Below, piece after piece: positions 1-10,703 of a stretch of 64,000 bases of DNA (position 1 is its first letter; every line of letters starts with the position of its first letter). The notes beneath the pieces were generated by a model, which worked only from the letters and a program-made list of their open reading frames with translations, did no database searches and had not been told where the DNA came from. This stretch comes from Gamsiella multidivaricata (Eukaryota; Mortierellomycota; Mortierellomycetes; Mortierellales; Mortierellaceae). The translations under genes were made by a program, and so were the position numbers. The stretch is from contig NW_026251711.1 of the NCBI RefSeq assembly GCF_025024155.1, positions 248,001-312,000 on the forward strand, written 5' to 3'.

Positions 1-838
1 TATATTCACCGTGTATATTAAGCAAGTTTATGAAGGTATCTCTTATCCGAAGAGACGCCTTTAAAACAAATCAAGCGTATTGTGTCGTGGGGACTTGAGA
101 ATACCGCTTGAAACGCAGTCAACCTGCGCGTCCATTCTATCCAAAAGCCAGAGGTCGCTGTCATGTTCGTTTCGAGGAACTGTAGGCATTTATCTCGCAT
201 AACATCCATGCAGCACAAATAAGATTCGAAGAAAGTCTCTGGACTTGAATTATGCATTACAAACGGGCCCAAGTTATACATGTCGAGTATCTATTCGCGT
301 TTTAAACGCTAGAATAAAAATAGATGGGTCGAAAGGAAAATGAGTGATGAGACATTTCAGCTGTGCTCAATCTCGCTTGCCCCTGCACATAAATTCAGGG
401 CAGCATTACACAGGCATTTTTTTCTCTGATACCATGAACGAAGCCCGGGACCCAACAAATAAGGCTATAGCATCCTCTAAAAGTTCCAAGTGCGCCAGAC
501 ACATGTAATGGTAGATATTCCATACTTGTGAATACAACCTCTACGACATCAAGGTACTTTACGTGATTTGTCATCACCAATGATGAAATAAAATCCCTAG
601 GGAAACTACGGGGGCGGCTACACAGGCGCGTCGTTAAGAGCAGCAAAGAAGCGATACGTGTCTGTCGTTGACGCGCTCTGACGTGGCAAGCATTCTCAAG
701 TCAATATTTTCTTTCGAACCATGACCCGCCTGCACTAAAAGTTAAGAAAGCTTTGTTTATGTGGAGTAAGGAAGAAAACAGTTTTTTGTGTTCCCTCCTC
801 CACAGAGTGTGCAGTTCTGTCTCTGCTCAACAGTTGTA
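1..838. other. Left flank, no gene recognised
   Basis: Only short open frames without recognisable domains are seen on either strand. Nothing here resembles an RNA gene. The region ends at the TA dinucleotide that borders the transposon to the right. Confidence 0.5.
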
Positions 839-840
839 TA

Positions 841-1008
841 CAGTCCTCTCTCATTTTCGATACTTTTTTTCGTCGAAAGTGAGATCGCTAAAGATTCCAG
901 CGATTCTATTGGCTGGAGGGGCATTTTCAGTCAATCAGAGTACTCTATATCTAGGCTCGTAGCACTCTGCCCTCCATCATCCCCATCCCCATCCTCATCC
1001 TCATCCTC
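841..1008 (+). repeat. Left terminal inverted repeat of the transposon, 168 bp
   Basis: By eye this is identical over its full length to the reverse complement of 3785-3952. The inner end runs into an ATCCTC microsatellite, with four units here and three in the right copy, which is where identity stops. Confidence 0.92.
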
Positions 1009-1085
1009 ATCCTCATCGCCACCGCTCCTAGGCGTACTGATTTCAATATATGTATTTTTTTTATGCAAAGGGATATCAATAAATA

Positions 1086-3714
1086 TCATCGTGGCATGAC
1101 TACTCTGGTGTGTGCTGGCTTGACGGTCTTGCTTGCTGGCGGAAAACGTTTGTTGACCCGCGCTTGCTCGACGCGCAGAGCTGCCTTCTTCTTGTTGAAT
1201 GCCTCCATCTTGGATCTGTAGTCTTCGGCGAAGGACGTACGGTAGCTCTTTGAGGCGTCATCCATGCGTTTGCTCATGAGAGTATCTGCAAGCAGCTCCA
1301 CTTGTTTCCTGTATCGCCTGTGCTTCTTTGAGGTCATCAAAACTGCAGCGGCACTCAATAGATTGACGATATTCTCGCCAACAGCTTTGTCCCCTGTGAC
1401 CTCCTCCTCTTCACTCTCCCAATGCTCGTCGATAGATCCTTCCTCCTCAGTCGAAGTTGTTTGTGGTCCCGACTGGTCAGTGTCAGAGTACTCTGAGGAA
1501 GCCAATTGCTCGACTCGGCTCATATAGACGCGGCTGTGTAAAGGCTTGTTGATATGTTTGGGCTTCAGAGGAGACCCTCTGTCGTTGGTTACCACCAAGA
1601 ATGGATTGGGCACCACCACGAAATCGTCGTCTTCCGCGCCTTCGCCATCACTTGTGCTCTCTAGCCAGTCGCCATCCAAAAGCTCCGAACCCGTCTGTAG
1701 TGACAAGAAGAAGGACATGAAATCGGGGTCCTCCTGTAGTTGATCAATGACTTCGCATATGTAAGGCGAGCCATCCAAAAGTTTCGCGGTTGAAGCCAGC
1801 AGCTTCTCATGGCTCTCAAGAGCACCCATGATTGAAACACCTCTTGATATTGCTGACGAAGAGCCATCTTCTGGGACGAGGGCGTTTTGTTCCGCGGCGT
1901 CCATTAAAATATCTAGGACTGGCGTTGTTGACGAGCCGCTCTGACCTTGGTCTCTGCCACTCACTGAGTCGTGGTAACCCTGCACCCTGAACCGATGGAG
2001 AATGTTTTGCTGGGTCTCCTTGAGCGCCGCAACCACCTCCTCTTCTAAACAAGTGTGCGTTGAAAGTTGCTGTTTTTGGGCCTCGCCGAAAATGGGGACG
2101 TGTCTGAAGCAGCTCCGGATGGACTTGCCTTCCACCTCGTTCCAGGCAGCAGCTATCATGTGCCATCCTTCGAGGTTGGACACCCTAAAAGACCCATCCT
2201 TCTTCGACTTCATGGCCTTGTCGACTGCCTTGGCCCTCCTCGTGTTTTTTTTTCCCTTGCTGGCCGCTTTAGGAGGCGCATTGGGGTCTGGCACTGGCTG
2301 GGAGGATTTGAAGACACGTAACTTTAGGATGAGATTACGATACCGCCTCTTGAAAACAGCAATGATTCCTGCGTCCAGGGGCTGTGTTACTGATGTCGAG
2401 TTCGGCGGCAGAAGCAGCAGTTTGATGTTCGGAAAATCGACACTGCACCGTTCTACCACTGCATGGCATGATGCATTGTCGATGAGCAGGACCACGCGCC
2501 GATCAGGGTCCTCCGCGACGATGTCCTGCTGGAACTGGCGCAGCCAGTGGGTAAAGGTATACTTGGTCATGTAATCTGCTCGCTTGTTAGTCTGCCGCTT
2601 CTGCGCCTGGGTATGCTGTGAAGTGGCCTCCTGTTGCTGGTGTTGTGTATTGCCAGGTGCGCCATCTTGTCCACTAGCGTCATGATGCTGTTGCTGGGCG
2701 ACTGCCGCTGCTTTAGCTGCCTTGGACTTGCGTGGTTGCTTTGCAGTATCCCATGGCATGACATCCACCAAGCGCTGCAGCGTTTCATCTTTCCTGAAGC
2801 CAGAAGCAAGGTTTTCGCCTAAATGGATCCAAATATGATCAACATGGCATCCAGCATAAAAAAATAAAAATAAAAATAAAAATAAACCATGTCTCTCCTC
2901 GTTCCGAATATCAACTTCTGACAGGATACTTACTGAGAATAAAAGGCTTTCGCTTGTCGCTTCCTGTGGCATTGGTGCAGAAGAGAATGGAGACGCGCGA
3001 TGCTGGAATGGCTGCTCCGGCCTTCATCTCGACATCGAGCGTCCAACTTGAGGTGGTCTGCAGGTAAAGGCCAGTCTCGTCGGCGTTGTAGATGTCATTC
3101 AGATCATAGGTCGCAAGAATTGACTTGAGACCCTCCACTTGCCCCGCTATCGCATCCCAATCAACCGACCCTGCCTCGCCCATCAGCTTATGAAACGACA
3201 GTCCCCAGGTGGCCTTGAAACTGGCTACCCAACCGGACGAGAATCTAGGCTTTTCAAACGTGAGTGGTCCATTTCTTTCCACAAGCAGGTCGTATACCTC
3301 TCCTGCAAGCAACTGTAACAGCCATTGATCTACCGGCACGTTCATTTTACGGAGACGTTGGATCTCCTGGTGAAGAATCGTCTCGACTGGATAAAACTCG
3401 CGGATGTGGGCTTTGGTGTAGCACCTTGTATCCAAAGAGCCGGTAGGCATTTTGTTGATAAAAGGCCTCATTTTTATGAGTCGGGTGATCGTTTTAGGTG
3501 GCAGCTTGTTAGCCGTCTCAAAGTCTTTCATTGATGGTGATAATTCTGGTACAGGATTGCCAAGCAGGTCCTGATAGCCTCTGTGAAAGATATCCCAATT
3601 GTCCATGATCCGCTTTTTGCTAGCAAGTGTCCAACTACCGCGACCTGCGTCCGACAATGAAGCGTCCTCGCTCGACTTAGGTCGGTCCAGCGCGTCTGCA
3701 ATCTTAGGAAGCAT
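1086..3714 (-). CDS. Pogo/Tigger-type DDE transposase
   Basis: Cut-and-paste transposase of the element at 841-3952. Model: exon 1 3714-2934, intron 2933-2819 (GTAAGT...TTTAG), exon 2 2818-1086, giving 837 residues. The start at 3714 is the first ATG inside the element; an in-frame ATG at 3978 lies outside the inverted repeat. The N-terminal third carries Psq/CENP-B-like and Tc5-type DNA-binding segments (FSSGWVASFKATWGLSFHKL). The catalytic core shows IYNADETGLY (first Asp), VLLIDNASCH (second Asp) and PLDAGIIAVFKRRY (third Asp), all three acidic residues present. The C-terminal extension is acidic and Ser-rich. No stop or frameshift is seen, so the enzyme may be functional. Such genes are sometimes domesticated, but the intact ends argue for a live transposon. 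Confidence 0.9.
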
Positions 3715-3784
3715 GGGTAGAACGTGGTGAGAGGGATTATGGAGCACTGGTACTGGCGATGCTAGTGATGCTGGGAACGCTGGC

Positions 3785-3952
3785 GAGGATGAGGATGAGG
3801 ATGGGGATGGGGATGATGGAGGGCAGAGTGCTACGAGCCTAGATATAGAGTACTCTGATTGACTGAAAATGCCCCTCCAGCCAATAGAATCGCTGGAATC
3901 TTTAGCGATCTCACTTTCGACGAAAAAAAGTATCGAAAATGAGAGAGGACTG
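3785..3952 (-). repeat. Right terminal inverted repeat of the transposon, 168 bp
   Basis: Reverse complement of 841-1008. It lies just upstream of the transposase start codon, so it should contain or overlap the transposase promoter. Confidence 0.92.
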
Positions 3953-3954
3953 TA

Positions 3955-4647
3955 CAAGAATATATCAGCCCATTCCACTACTTCACATGGTAATGAAATA
4001 TCAAGACACTTTATGTGCGCACAAGTTAGCCCTTCGTAACACTATTCGCCGATGTGTTTCTTTCTTTTTTTCTTTTGTACTCCATGACCTAAAAAATAAA
4101 TACTTTACAACAAGGCGTAACCAAGTACTGCATACCATTCCAACATGCAAGTCTCAGCGCCACATCATTCTTCTGCGTTCGCTCATAGGATTATTGGCTA
4201 GTGAGGGTCACGTTCAATAGATAAGTAGGTGCTGAAGAAGACGATAAAACGAGGCGCGTAAATCATTAATGCTCCGTGAGAAAACAATTATATGTCCACA
4301 GAGAAGAGGAGCGCGGAGTGAAGGAGGATGAGACGCTGGGAATGCTAAAGAGAAGCATATGCGTCCAAGTGAAGAATACAAGAATGTGTGTGGTGAGTGT
4401 GTGGAGGGCGAGCAAGTGTTCTGTGCGACAAACAAAATGTATGCGTTGTCAGCCGTTAAGAGGAGAGCATCCGCCAGGGGTGAAGCTACTTCCTTACACA
4501 TAACGCATACCATTTACTTTACGCAGACAGACCCGTCTGGTCCCCGCCTTCTTTTACTTCTGCTTCCGCTCCTTAACTCTGCTGAGACCAATAATGGATT
4601 GCATTGCATTGCGCTACATGTCGTCAACAAGCGACTGCTCAAGGGAC
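3955..4647. other. Intergenic region upstream of the KDEL protein gene
   Basis: No gene is recognised. The short open frames on both strands lack domains. The right end leads into a TATA element and a long pyrimidine tract in front of the next gene. Confidence 0.5.
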
Positions 4648-4654
4648 TATATAA
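4648..4654 (+). promoter_or_regulatory. TATA box of the KDEL protein gene
   Basis: TATATAA lies 119 bp upstream of the ATG at 4773, followed by a C/T-rich tract (about 4684-4735), a common arrangement in strong fungal promoters. Confidence 0.6.
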
Positions 4655-4772
4655 CTCGGGATATCCCTCTCCAAAACACGATCTTACATTCTTTCTCTTC
4701 TTCCTTTCTTTCTCCACATTTTTCTCTCCAATCCGCTCCACACACTAGCTAATAACCGATCACACCGCCGCC

Positions 4773-5462
4773 ATGCGTTTCTCAACCGCCACAACCATCG
4801 TCGCCGTCTCGACTTTGGCCCTCCTCTCTTCAAGGTCAAGCTCCTCCTACCAAGTCTCTGCCGCCCTGACCTCCCAAGAGCGCGCCGCCCTTGAATTAAA
4901 AGACCCCAGTCCAAACTTCTGCGCACCCTGTCTTCAAAAGGCCATGCACAACCACTTCCCTCACGCCTGCGCCGCCGACTTCGATTCTGAGGCCGCCAAC
5001 TTCCGTCCTGAGGGTTCGACCGATGAAGAAGAGCGCTGCGTCTGCGTCGCTTATCAAGATCTCTACTGGATGAAGGCCGATTGCTCGCAAGAGTGTCCCT
5101 ATGTCCACAACAACAAGACCATGTCCTTCTTCTTGCCCGCGGAAAAGATCGAAGGTTGTGACAAGTGGATCGACTTTGAACAGCATAAGGAAAAAGTCAT
5201 CGAGGGCTGGCCCACCAAGAGCCCCGATCACAAGCCAGAAGTCTTTGAGATCGTAACACCCGCGCCCGATGAGGCCCTCGATGTCGATGAGGACGAGGCT
5301 GCAAGGGATTACACGATCTCGGTTTCGATCACGACCAAGGAGGACGATGAGAAGAAGGCAAAGGCCAAGCTGGAGCTTGAGAGTGGGATGAAGAATGAGA
5401 TCAAGAAGGACGACGACATCAAGGCAACGCCCGAGGAGGAGAATAAGAAGGACGAGCTCTAA
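4773..5462 (+). CDS. Cysteine-rich secretory protein with C-terminal KDEL
   Basis: Single-exon gene for 229 residues. An N-terminal signal peptide is evident (hydrophobic core around residues 7-20, likely cleavage near 25-31). The middle holds eight cysteines at about 50, 53, 66, 89, 91, 104, 108 and 129, including a CAPC pair and the sequon NKT near 114. The last 80 residues are highly charged and the protein ends KKDEL, the canonical signal for retrieval from the Golgi to the endoplasmic reticulum. So it probably enters the secretory pathway and resides in the ER lumen, perhaps assisting folding or oxidation. I do not recognise the family, and CAPC alone does not make it a thioredoxin. A TATA box and pyrimidine-rich leader suggest good expression. 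Even cysteine number favours disulfide bonding. Confidence 0.85.
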   Translation: MRFSTATTIVAVSTLALLSSRSSSSYQVSAALTSQERAALELKDPSPNFCAPCLQKAMHNHFPHACAADFDSEAANFRPEGSTDEEERCVCVAYQDLYWMKADCSQECPYVHNNKTMSFFLPAEKIEGCDKWIDFEQHKEKVIEGWPTKSPDHKPEVFEIVTPAPDEALDVDEDEAARDYTISVSITTKEDDEKKAKAKLELESGMKNEIKKDDDIKATPEEENKKDEL

Positions 5463-5755
5463 AGAGAGACTCAACCACTACCACCACGCGGCGCCTTCTC
5501 CTTTAGTAACTAATAAAGATCTCGACACACAAGCATCCTCGCATTCTTTACATCCCTCTCTTTATGTCGCCTCGCTGGGAGGGCGTGGGATTCATCTTGT
5601 GAATGAATGTATGGTACAGAATAGAAACTAAAAAAGAGAGCTGGAGAGCCCAGGACTGGCATATGCACAAAGCGTTAATGACAAAAAACTAGCTATAGAC
5701 TACAGCCGGGTATTTAGTGACAAAAGTTGGATGCTTCATTGTCGCATTCAGTGTC
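5463..5755. other. Convergent 3' spacer
   Basis: Short spacer between the KDEL protein gene and the 3' end of the ATRIP-like gene. TAATAAA at 5509-5515 may be part of the polyadenylation region of the left gene. Confidence 0.4.
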
Positions 5756-8700
5756 TTAATCCTCCTTGTCCATGTCCTTGACCATCTCTAGATAGTAATC
5801 GATCTCGTTGTCATCATTCACCAGTTCAATCAACACGTCGTGCGCTGTCTCTAAATATATGCACCACAAGAACGTTGCCGTTAATCAAGTTACAAATGTA
5901 ATATTCATAACTCCCTACATGCCGCGTCGCACTAAGCGTACCTTGAGCCCAAATCGGCAATCCCATATCCCAGACAGCGACCTTGGATACTGCGAATGCA
6001 AGCGCACGGAGCTCGAGCGGCCGACTGTCATGCATGTACCTCGGGTACTGATGAATTGCTCGCAGTATGTGCAGCACAAAATCCATCTCCAGTTTCAACA
6101 AAACCAAATAATCAAAGATTTTGGTGCGGGGGGCCATGAACGCATACACCTTTCGAAAACCAACGCCACCATCCATGTCCATGTTCACAACCGATGGTTC
6201 GTAAAGCAGAGGGTCAAATACAACCTCCTTGAAAGTCGAAAATGATGAAAATGAGGGATCTGACGAGACCGAAGACGACGATGATGTTGCTGGAGATGTC
6301 GCCATTGACGCTATCGATGCCATTGACGCTATCGATGCCATTGACGCCATCGATGCCATCGACTGTTGTGTTAATGATAATCCTTGATTCTGATAGGAGT
6401 CTTCTGGGAGCTGGACCCTAGAATTACCCATCCTTAATTCTTCGGATTTCGGTGTTATCGTTGATATACCTCTAGTTATCATTTGGGCTTGCAGTCCATG
6501 GTCCTGAAATGCCGATGACCTTGTCTTGTGGTAGTGAAGTGTTCCTGCCAGTTCTACGAGATCCCGTATCGAATAAATAATGCTCTTGACGAGCTATTGA
6601 GACATGTATGGATAGGACTAGTTAACAACCCCATACAGCAAGCAATCCGTAGACGCTCTGTAAGAATGCACCACATACCTTTGTCTTGTAGATTATTCCC
6701 TTGGTCTGCTCAAAGTTGATCTGAATCATTCGAATCAATATCTCGAGTACCTTGATCTTCAGTCGTGGGACTACACCATTCTGTTTTATGATCGGAAGGC
6801 AGTGCTTAGTTGACAATCGATGCGATTACATATCATTCGTCAACATCCTCCCTTGAATAACTCTCTCTTACCGCCATATCGCTAGTCTCCGGCACTTTGA
6901 TGTCGATTAGGTCCGCAAAAATCTCAATCTTCGAAAACGCCTCCTTCCATTGCTGTTCACTGATACTCCATCCAATAAACAGTCGAGAGCATTCCGGTTC
7001 CCGCGTGATGACATCGATGATACCAAGTGTTTGATCCAATGTTCTGTAATTTCCCCGTTCCCGATGTAGTTCCAATATGCGATCGTAAATTCGCCTCCGA
7101 ATCAGTGGAAAAAAAATTCGACTAAGCTCCTTGGTCTCCACCTGATACCTCGCGACATGGTCCATAAGCAAAAATATATTTGCATCCAGTTGATTTTCTG
7201 CATCCTCGCTCAGCTTATGTTCATTCTTCATGGATGAGAAATCAGAGGCGGCCATCGAAGGATTTGGCAGCGCCATGCGGACCAAAAATAAATAATGAAT
7301 GCACGCGAGGGCTGTGGGAAGTGCTGTTTCTGTAGGTGCAATTGTTAATGGATCCACTCGTCCGTTCTCGATGAAGGGGACAGCACCTTGGCACACCTCT
7401 TTCGACAGATCGTCGTATGTGTAGTACAGCGTCGTCAGAACCTGGAGCGCGTTCACAGTGTGGAAGGGCTTGCGCATAACAAGGCTAGCCTGCAAAAGAT
7501 CTGCCGTAGCCTTTAGAGCCTCTGCTCTTGAGGTCGCGTTGACATCGAGCATGAGGCTCGTCAAGGCACTCACGCAAACGTCGGTGATCTTTTCCAATCG
7601 CGCGTTCTGTATATACTCCTGGGATCCTATTGTAGAAATGGAGAGAATAGCAAAGTCAGGGAACAGTTGCTTGACGCCGACATCTTCTCGATAAAAGAAC
7701 AAAGCTCTGTTCCTGTACCTGGCAATGGTGATCTCTTTTCAGCATCCGCCTCGATTGTCATCAGCGCTCTGAGGCCATATCTGTGTTCGCTGCCAGCAAG
7801 TAGTTTATCACGGATCTAAAAATGAATAGTGTTAAACCATCTGGAATTCCTGAGACGACATGGTACGATACTTTGAGGTAATTTATCATACCATTTCCTC
7901 ATCTGAGTGAGTAGGTATATCGCTGCTGTATCCAAAGGCCGATTTTACTATCCGGACTGGTTCACCTATGACTCGAAATGGTCGCGGCTTTTCCAATAAT
8001 GCGTTATTTACCCCGAACGACCTGCTCTTCCTCGGCGATTTTGGTGATGATGCAAAGTTGTTGATAGAGAACCCTTCGTCTGCATGCGTACGAAATTAAG
8101 TGGGGAGATATGGCGAAAGGTTAGTGCGGTATCCTCCATATAATGTAGCGTGTCTCCTAGGTCAGTATTACCACTCCTCAGCTGAGCCTTGATGGATGAC
8201 TGTGTGCTGGCAAATCCTTCAAATCCCTTTGGGAACTGCTCTATGAGTGGTGAGGGTTGTCGGGGTATCTGTATCTCTTTGGGGACCCTAGAACTCTGCC
8301 GTCCGTTTGCTTTGTACGTTGCAATCTACATTCATTGCAGTCGCATGTACATGGCGTGGCATTAGTAAGTCCTACAAACAAGCAGTATTCCATCTGCCTG
8401 AAAGAAAGAGCGCAGAAAGGCGTGTACCTCAAACTCAAGGCTCATTTTCGCGTTGCTGAGATCCATGCGGTGTTTTTCCTCCAGTGCTGCTTTTTCCGAT
8501 TGATGTTGAGCATCTGTGGTCCTGAACGTCTCCTTCAAATCGGTATGAGCGCGTGCCTCTTCATCAAGTTTTTCCTTGAGAATGGATGCCTGGCCGGTCT
8601 TAATCTGCAGCTCTTCCTCCTTGGTTCTCAATTGGGTTTCCATCTAAAGGAGGTAGTTATAGTCAATGGATTCAAAACATTAGTCAGCGTTAACAAGTAA

Positions 8701-9574
8701 CATAATGCAGTGACATGTCATGAGTTCAATCCATACCAGTGTCACTTACCTCGGCTAGCCTCTGCCTCAGCGATGCCAATTCATCAGCAGCCTGGCTATC
8801 CTCGACTCTCTCAACCCCATTTTGTGATGCTGGTGGGTTGACATCCCCAAAGATTGGTGCGGCTTGGCTCATCGCGGTATCGTGACCGAGACCATGGCCC
8901 TCCTTGCTGACGTCCATCTCAACGTCCTCAAACAGCTCATCAAAGTCTCCTGGTAGTTCAAGATCATCGTCCAAGGACTCAACAGGGTCGCAGTTAGTGC
9001 CTGGTGCCGTCACTGTGATCATGTTGGAGCCAGTTACGCCTGTGTTCGTGTTTGAGTTCGAGTTAAATGCAGGACGGACACTGAGGGTTCCGAATGCCTC
9101 TGTGTTAAACTCTGATGTTGGAATGGATACGCCTAAAGCGAATGCCTGCGAGAAACCAAGGCGCTGCTGCTGCTGCTGTTCATAATTTTTAGTATCCATG
9201 CTTGTGTCTTGGAGCATAGTTGATGTTGGATTGGCAGGTGGAGCCATGGCCGAGGGATTACGTTGTGTATTGCTTCCTTCAAAGTCGCCCCGACCTCGCC
9301 TTAACCCTCCTCGCGCCATTAAAGCAACGGATCGCAAATTCTGAGCCTTATTCTGAGCCTGGTCTTGTTCGGAGGTAGACAGCCCACTTTGTTCAAACTC
9401 GTTGAAATGCCATGCCGCATCATGAAAACTCCGAATGCTCGCCAGTTGTGTTGGTGCTACCCCTTGTCCTGCTTCCTGCTCCTGTGTTTGTTGCCCCTGT
9501 TCCTGTAGTCGCTGCTGTGCACGTTGACCTTGCCTGGAACGCTGAGTCTGGACCCTGGTTGCCGGATGGGCCAT
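5756..9574 (-). CDS. Probable ATRIP/Rad26/Ddc2-type checkpoint protein
   Basis: Nine exons join in frame: 9574-8750, 8643-8428, 8325-8172, 8079-7892, 7815-7719, 7626-6872, 6804-6679, 6593-5942, 5850-5756, giving 1,035 residues. All junctions are GT-AG; the intron 7718-7627 is the weakest. Order: disordered Gln-rich N-terminus, an acidic patch (FDELFEDVE near 215-225) like the RPA-binding motif of ATRIP, a coiled coil (about 260-345), a conserved-looking linker (FPKGFEGF), then an alpha-helical, HEAT-like C-terminal half. Known role of the family: binding RPA-coated single-stranded DNA and recruiting the ATR/Mec1 kinase in the nucleus. The family call rests on architecture and short motifs, and another coiled-coil/HEAT protein is possible. 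A short tandem repeat encodes ASMASI units in exon 8. The gene diverges from SEM1. Confidence 0.6.
6302..6361 (-). repeat. 18-bp coding minisatellite in the ATRIP-like gene
   Basis: About three and a half copies of an 18-bp unit (gctatcgatgccattgac and variants) encode Met-Ala-Ser/Ile-Ala-Ser repeats. It keeps frame and is likely length-polymorphic between strains. Confidence 0.75.
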
Positions 9575-9848
9575 TGTGTGCAGCTGTGCTCATGTACGAT
9601 GTGAAGGATTAGTCTGTTGCCAAGTTATCAACGGGAGCGCTTGTATTTCAACGCTCCGCCCAACGCGCCTTAATTTTCTTTGCCACCAAAATCCCGATGG
9701 CTTTTTTTTTGTTTCAATGTGACGTAGACTCGTGTCTCTGCCTGCAGTCTTGTCTTTCTAGAGAGCGTGTACGTCCATACGCAAGCGTCTACTTATTCTT
9801 TCTCCTCTACATGAACTAAACCCACAAACCTATACATCCAAAGCAGCC
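9575..9848. promoter_or_regulatory. Shared bidirectional promoter of the ATRIP-like gene and SEM1
   Basis: Only 274 bp separate the two divergent start codons (9574 on minus, 9849 on plus), so core promoters and leaders of both genes must lie here. A run of T at 9701-9709 and a C/T-rich stretch before the SEM1 ATG are visible. No clear TATA box is seen. Confidence 0.6.
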
Positions 9849-10497
9849 ATGTCATCGAAACCACAGGAACAACAGAACAACAAGCCAGAAGCACAGGCAC
9901 CACAGCTACAGGGGCTGGAAGAGGACGACGAGTTTGAGGAATTTGCCGCCCAAGGTACTGCCGACTGATCCAATCGTTGTACTCGTTCTTATTATTCAGC
10001 TCATTCAATGCAAGGATACTGCGACTACCACAACGTTCAGGAGCAAGTGGACACAACCGCTTTTTTGTACAGATATTGAACAAACATTGGATAACGAACC
10101 TGCAGAGGACACGGTTCAGCGACATTTTGTACCATTCAATTCAGTTTTGGCGCTGGTGGTGCGCTCAACCATTTCACCGAGCGTAGAGTAACCGGACGCG
10201 TTTTCCAAGAGACATGAGTACTGACCGTTTCGATTGTACTGATTTGCTCTCTTTGACGATAATTTTAGACTGGAACGAAGCTGAGGAGGAGAAGGACGCA
10301 CATCAATGGGACGATAACTGGGATGACGATGATGTCGAAGACGATTTCTCACAGCAACTCAGGTACATTTTCAACCCATCCTTGTTACGGCTATTGACAA
10401 CCATGATCTCACAGCCTTGGCGACGTACTAACCCACATTTTCCTCCCCTCTCCCATATAGAGCTGAACTTCAGAAGTCGAGCACGATGAAGGCATGA
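9849..10497 (+). CDS. SEM1: 26S proteasome subunit Sem1/Dss1
   Basis: Three short exons, 9849-9954, 10269-10362 and 10461-10497, join in frame to give 78 residues, within the usual 70-90 of the family. The protein is extremely acidic and shows the two hallmark Trp-containing acidic segments: [13 protein letters not shown], then [16 protein letters not shown], followed by a short basic helix ending MKA. Sem1 is a lid subunit of the 19S regulatory particle and a chaperone-like partner in TREX-2 and of BRCA2-type proteins, acting in nucleus and cytosol. Introns (314 and 98 nt) have GT-AG ends. The gene is divergent from the ATRIP-like gene and convergent with eIF4A3. Because every exon is short, simple gene calling would miss it. 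Confidence 0.93.
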
Positions 10498-10703
10498 GCG
10501 AAGATGCAATACAGCACCTCCACAGACAATGAAATTCAGAAGGATCTTCATCAACATAACTTGGACCAATAAAGGGGAACGCCCCCGATGCCTCTTCATA
10601 CAATTAAAAACGTTTTTAATGCTTGTGAATAATCGAATTTTTTACTACAACTGAATCCGGCTCCTTTCAAGAGAAAGACGCCAGCTACGGCGGCGGCCCC
10701 GCA

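Larger units (their letters stand above)
841..3952 (-). mobile_element. Complete pogo/Tigger-like DNA transposon (Tc1/mariner superfamily)
   Basis: The element is 3,112 bp, starts CAGTCC and ends GGACTG, and is flanked by TA on both sides (839-840 and 3953-3954), the target duplication expected of Tc1/mariner/pogo elements. Both ends carry the same 168-bp inverted repeat. One spliced transposase gene on the minus strand fills the interior. The matching termini and uninterrupted transposase suggest a young, possibly mobile copy. Assignment to the pogo/Tigger branch rests on the transposase (CENP-B/Tc5-type helix-turn-helix followed by a DDE_1 core). Confidence 0.9.

Noticed and set aside
2002..2574. 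190-codon plus-strand frame inside the transposon
   Set aside because: Antisense to the transposase catalytic region; no independent features.
3715..3978. Transposase start at 3978
   Set aside because: That ATG lies outside the element, and the added residues translate the terminal repeat. The first ATG inside is at 3714.
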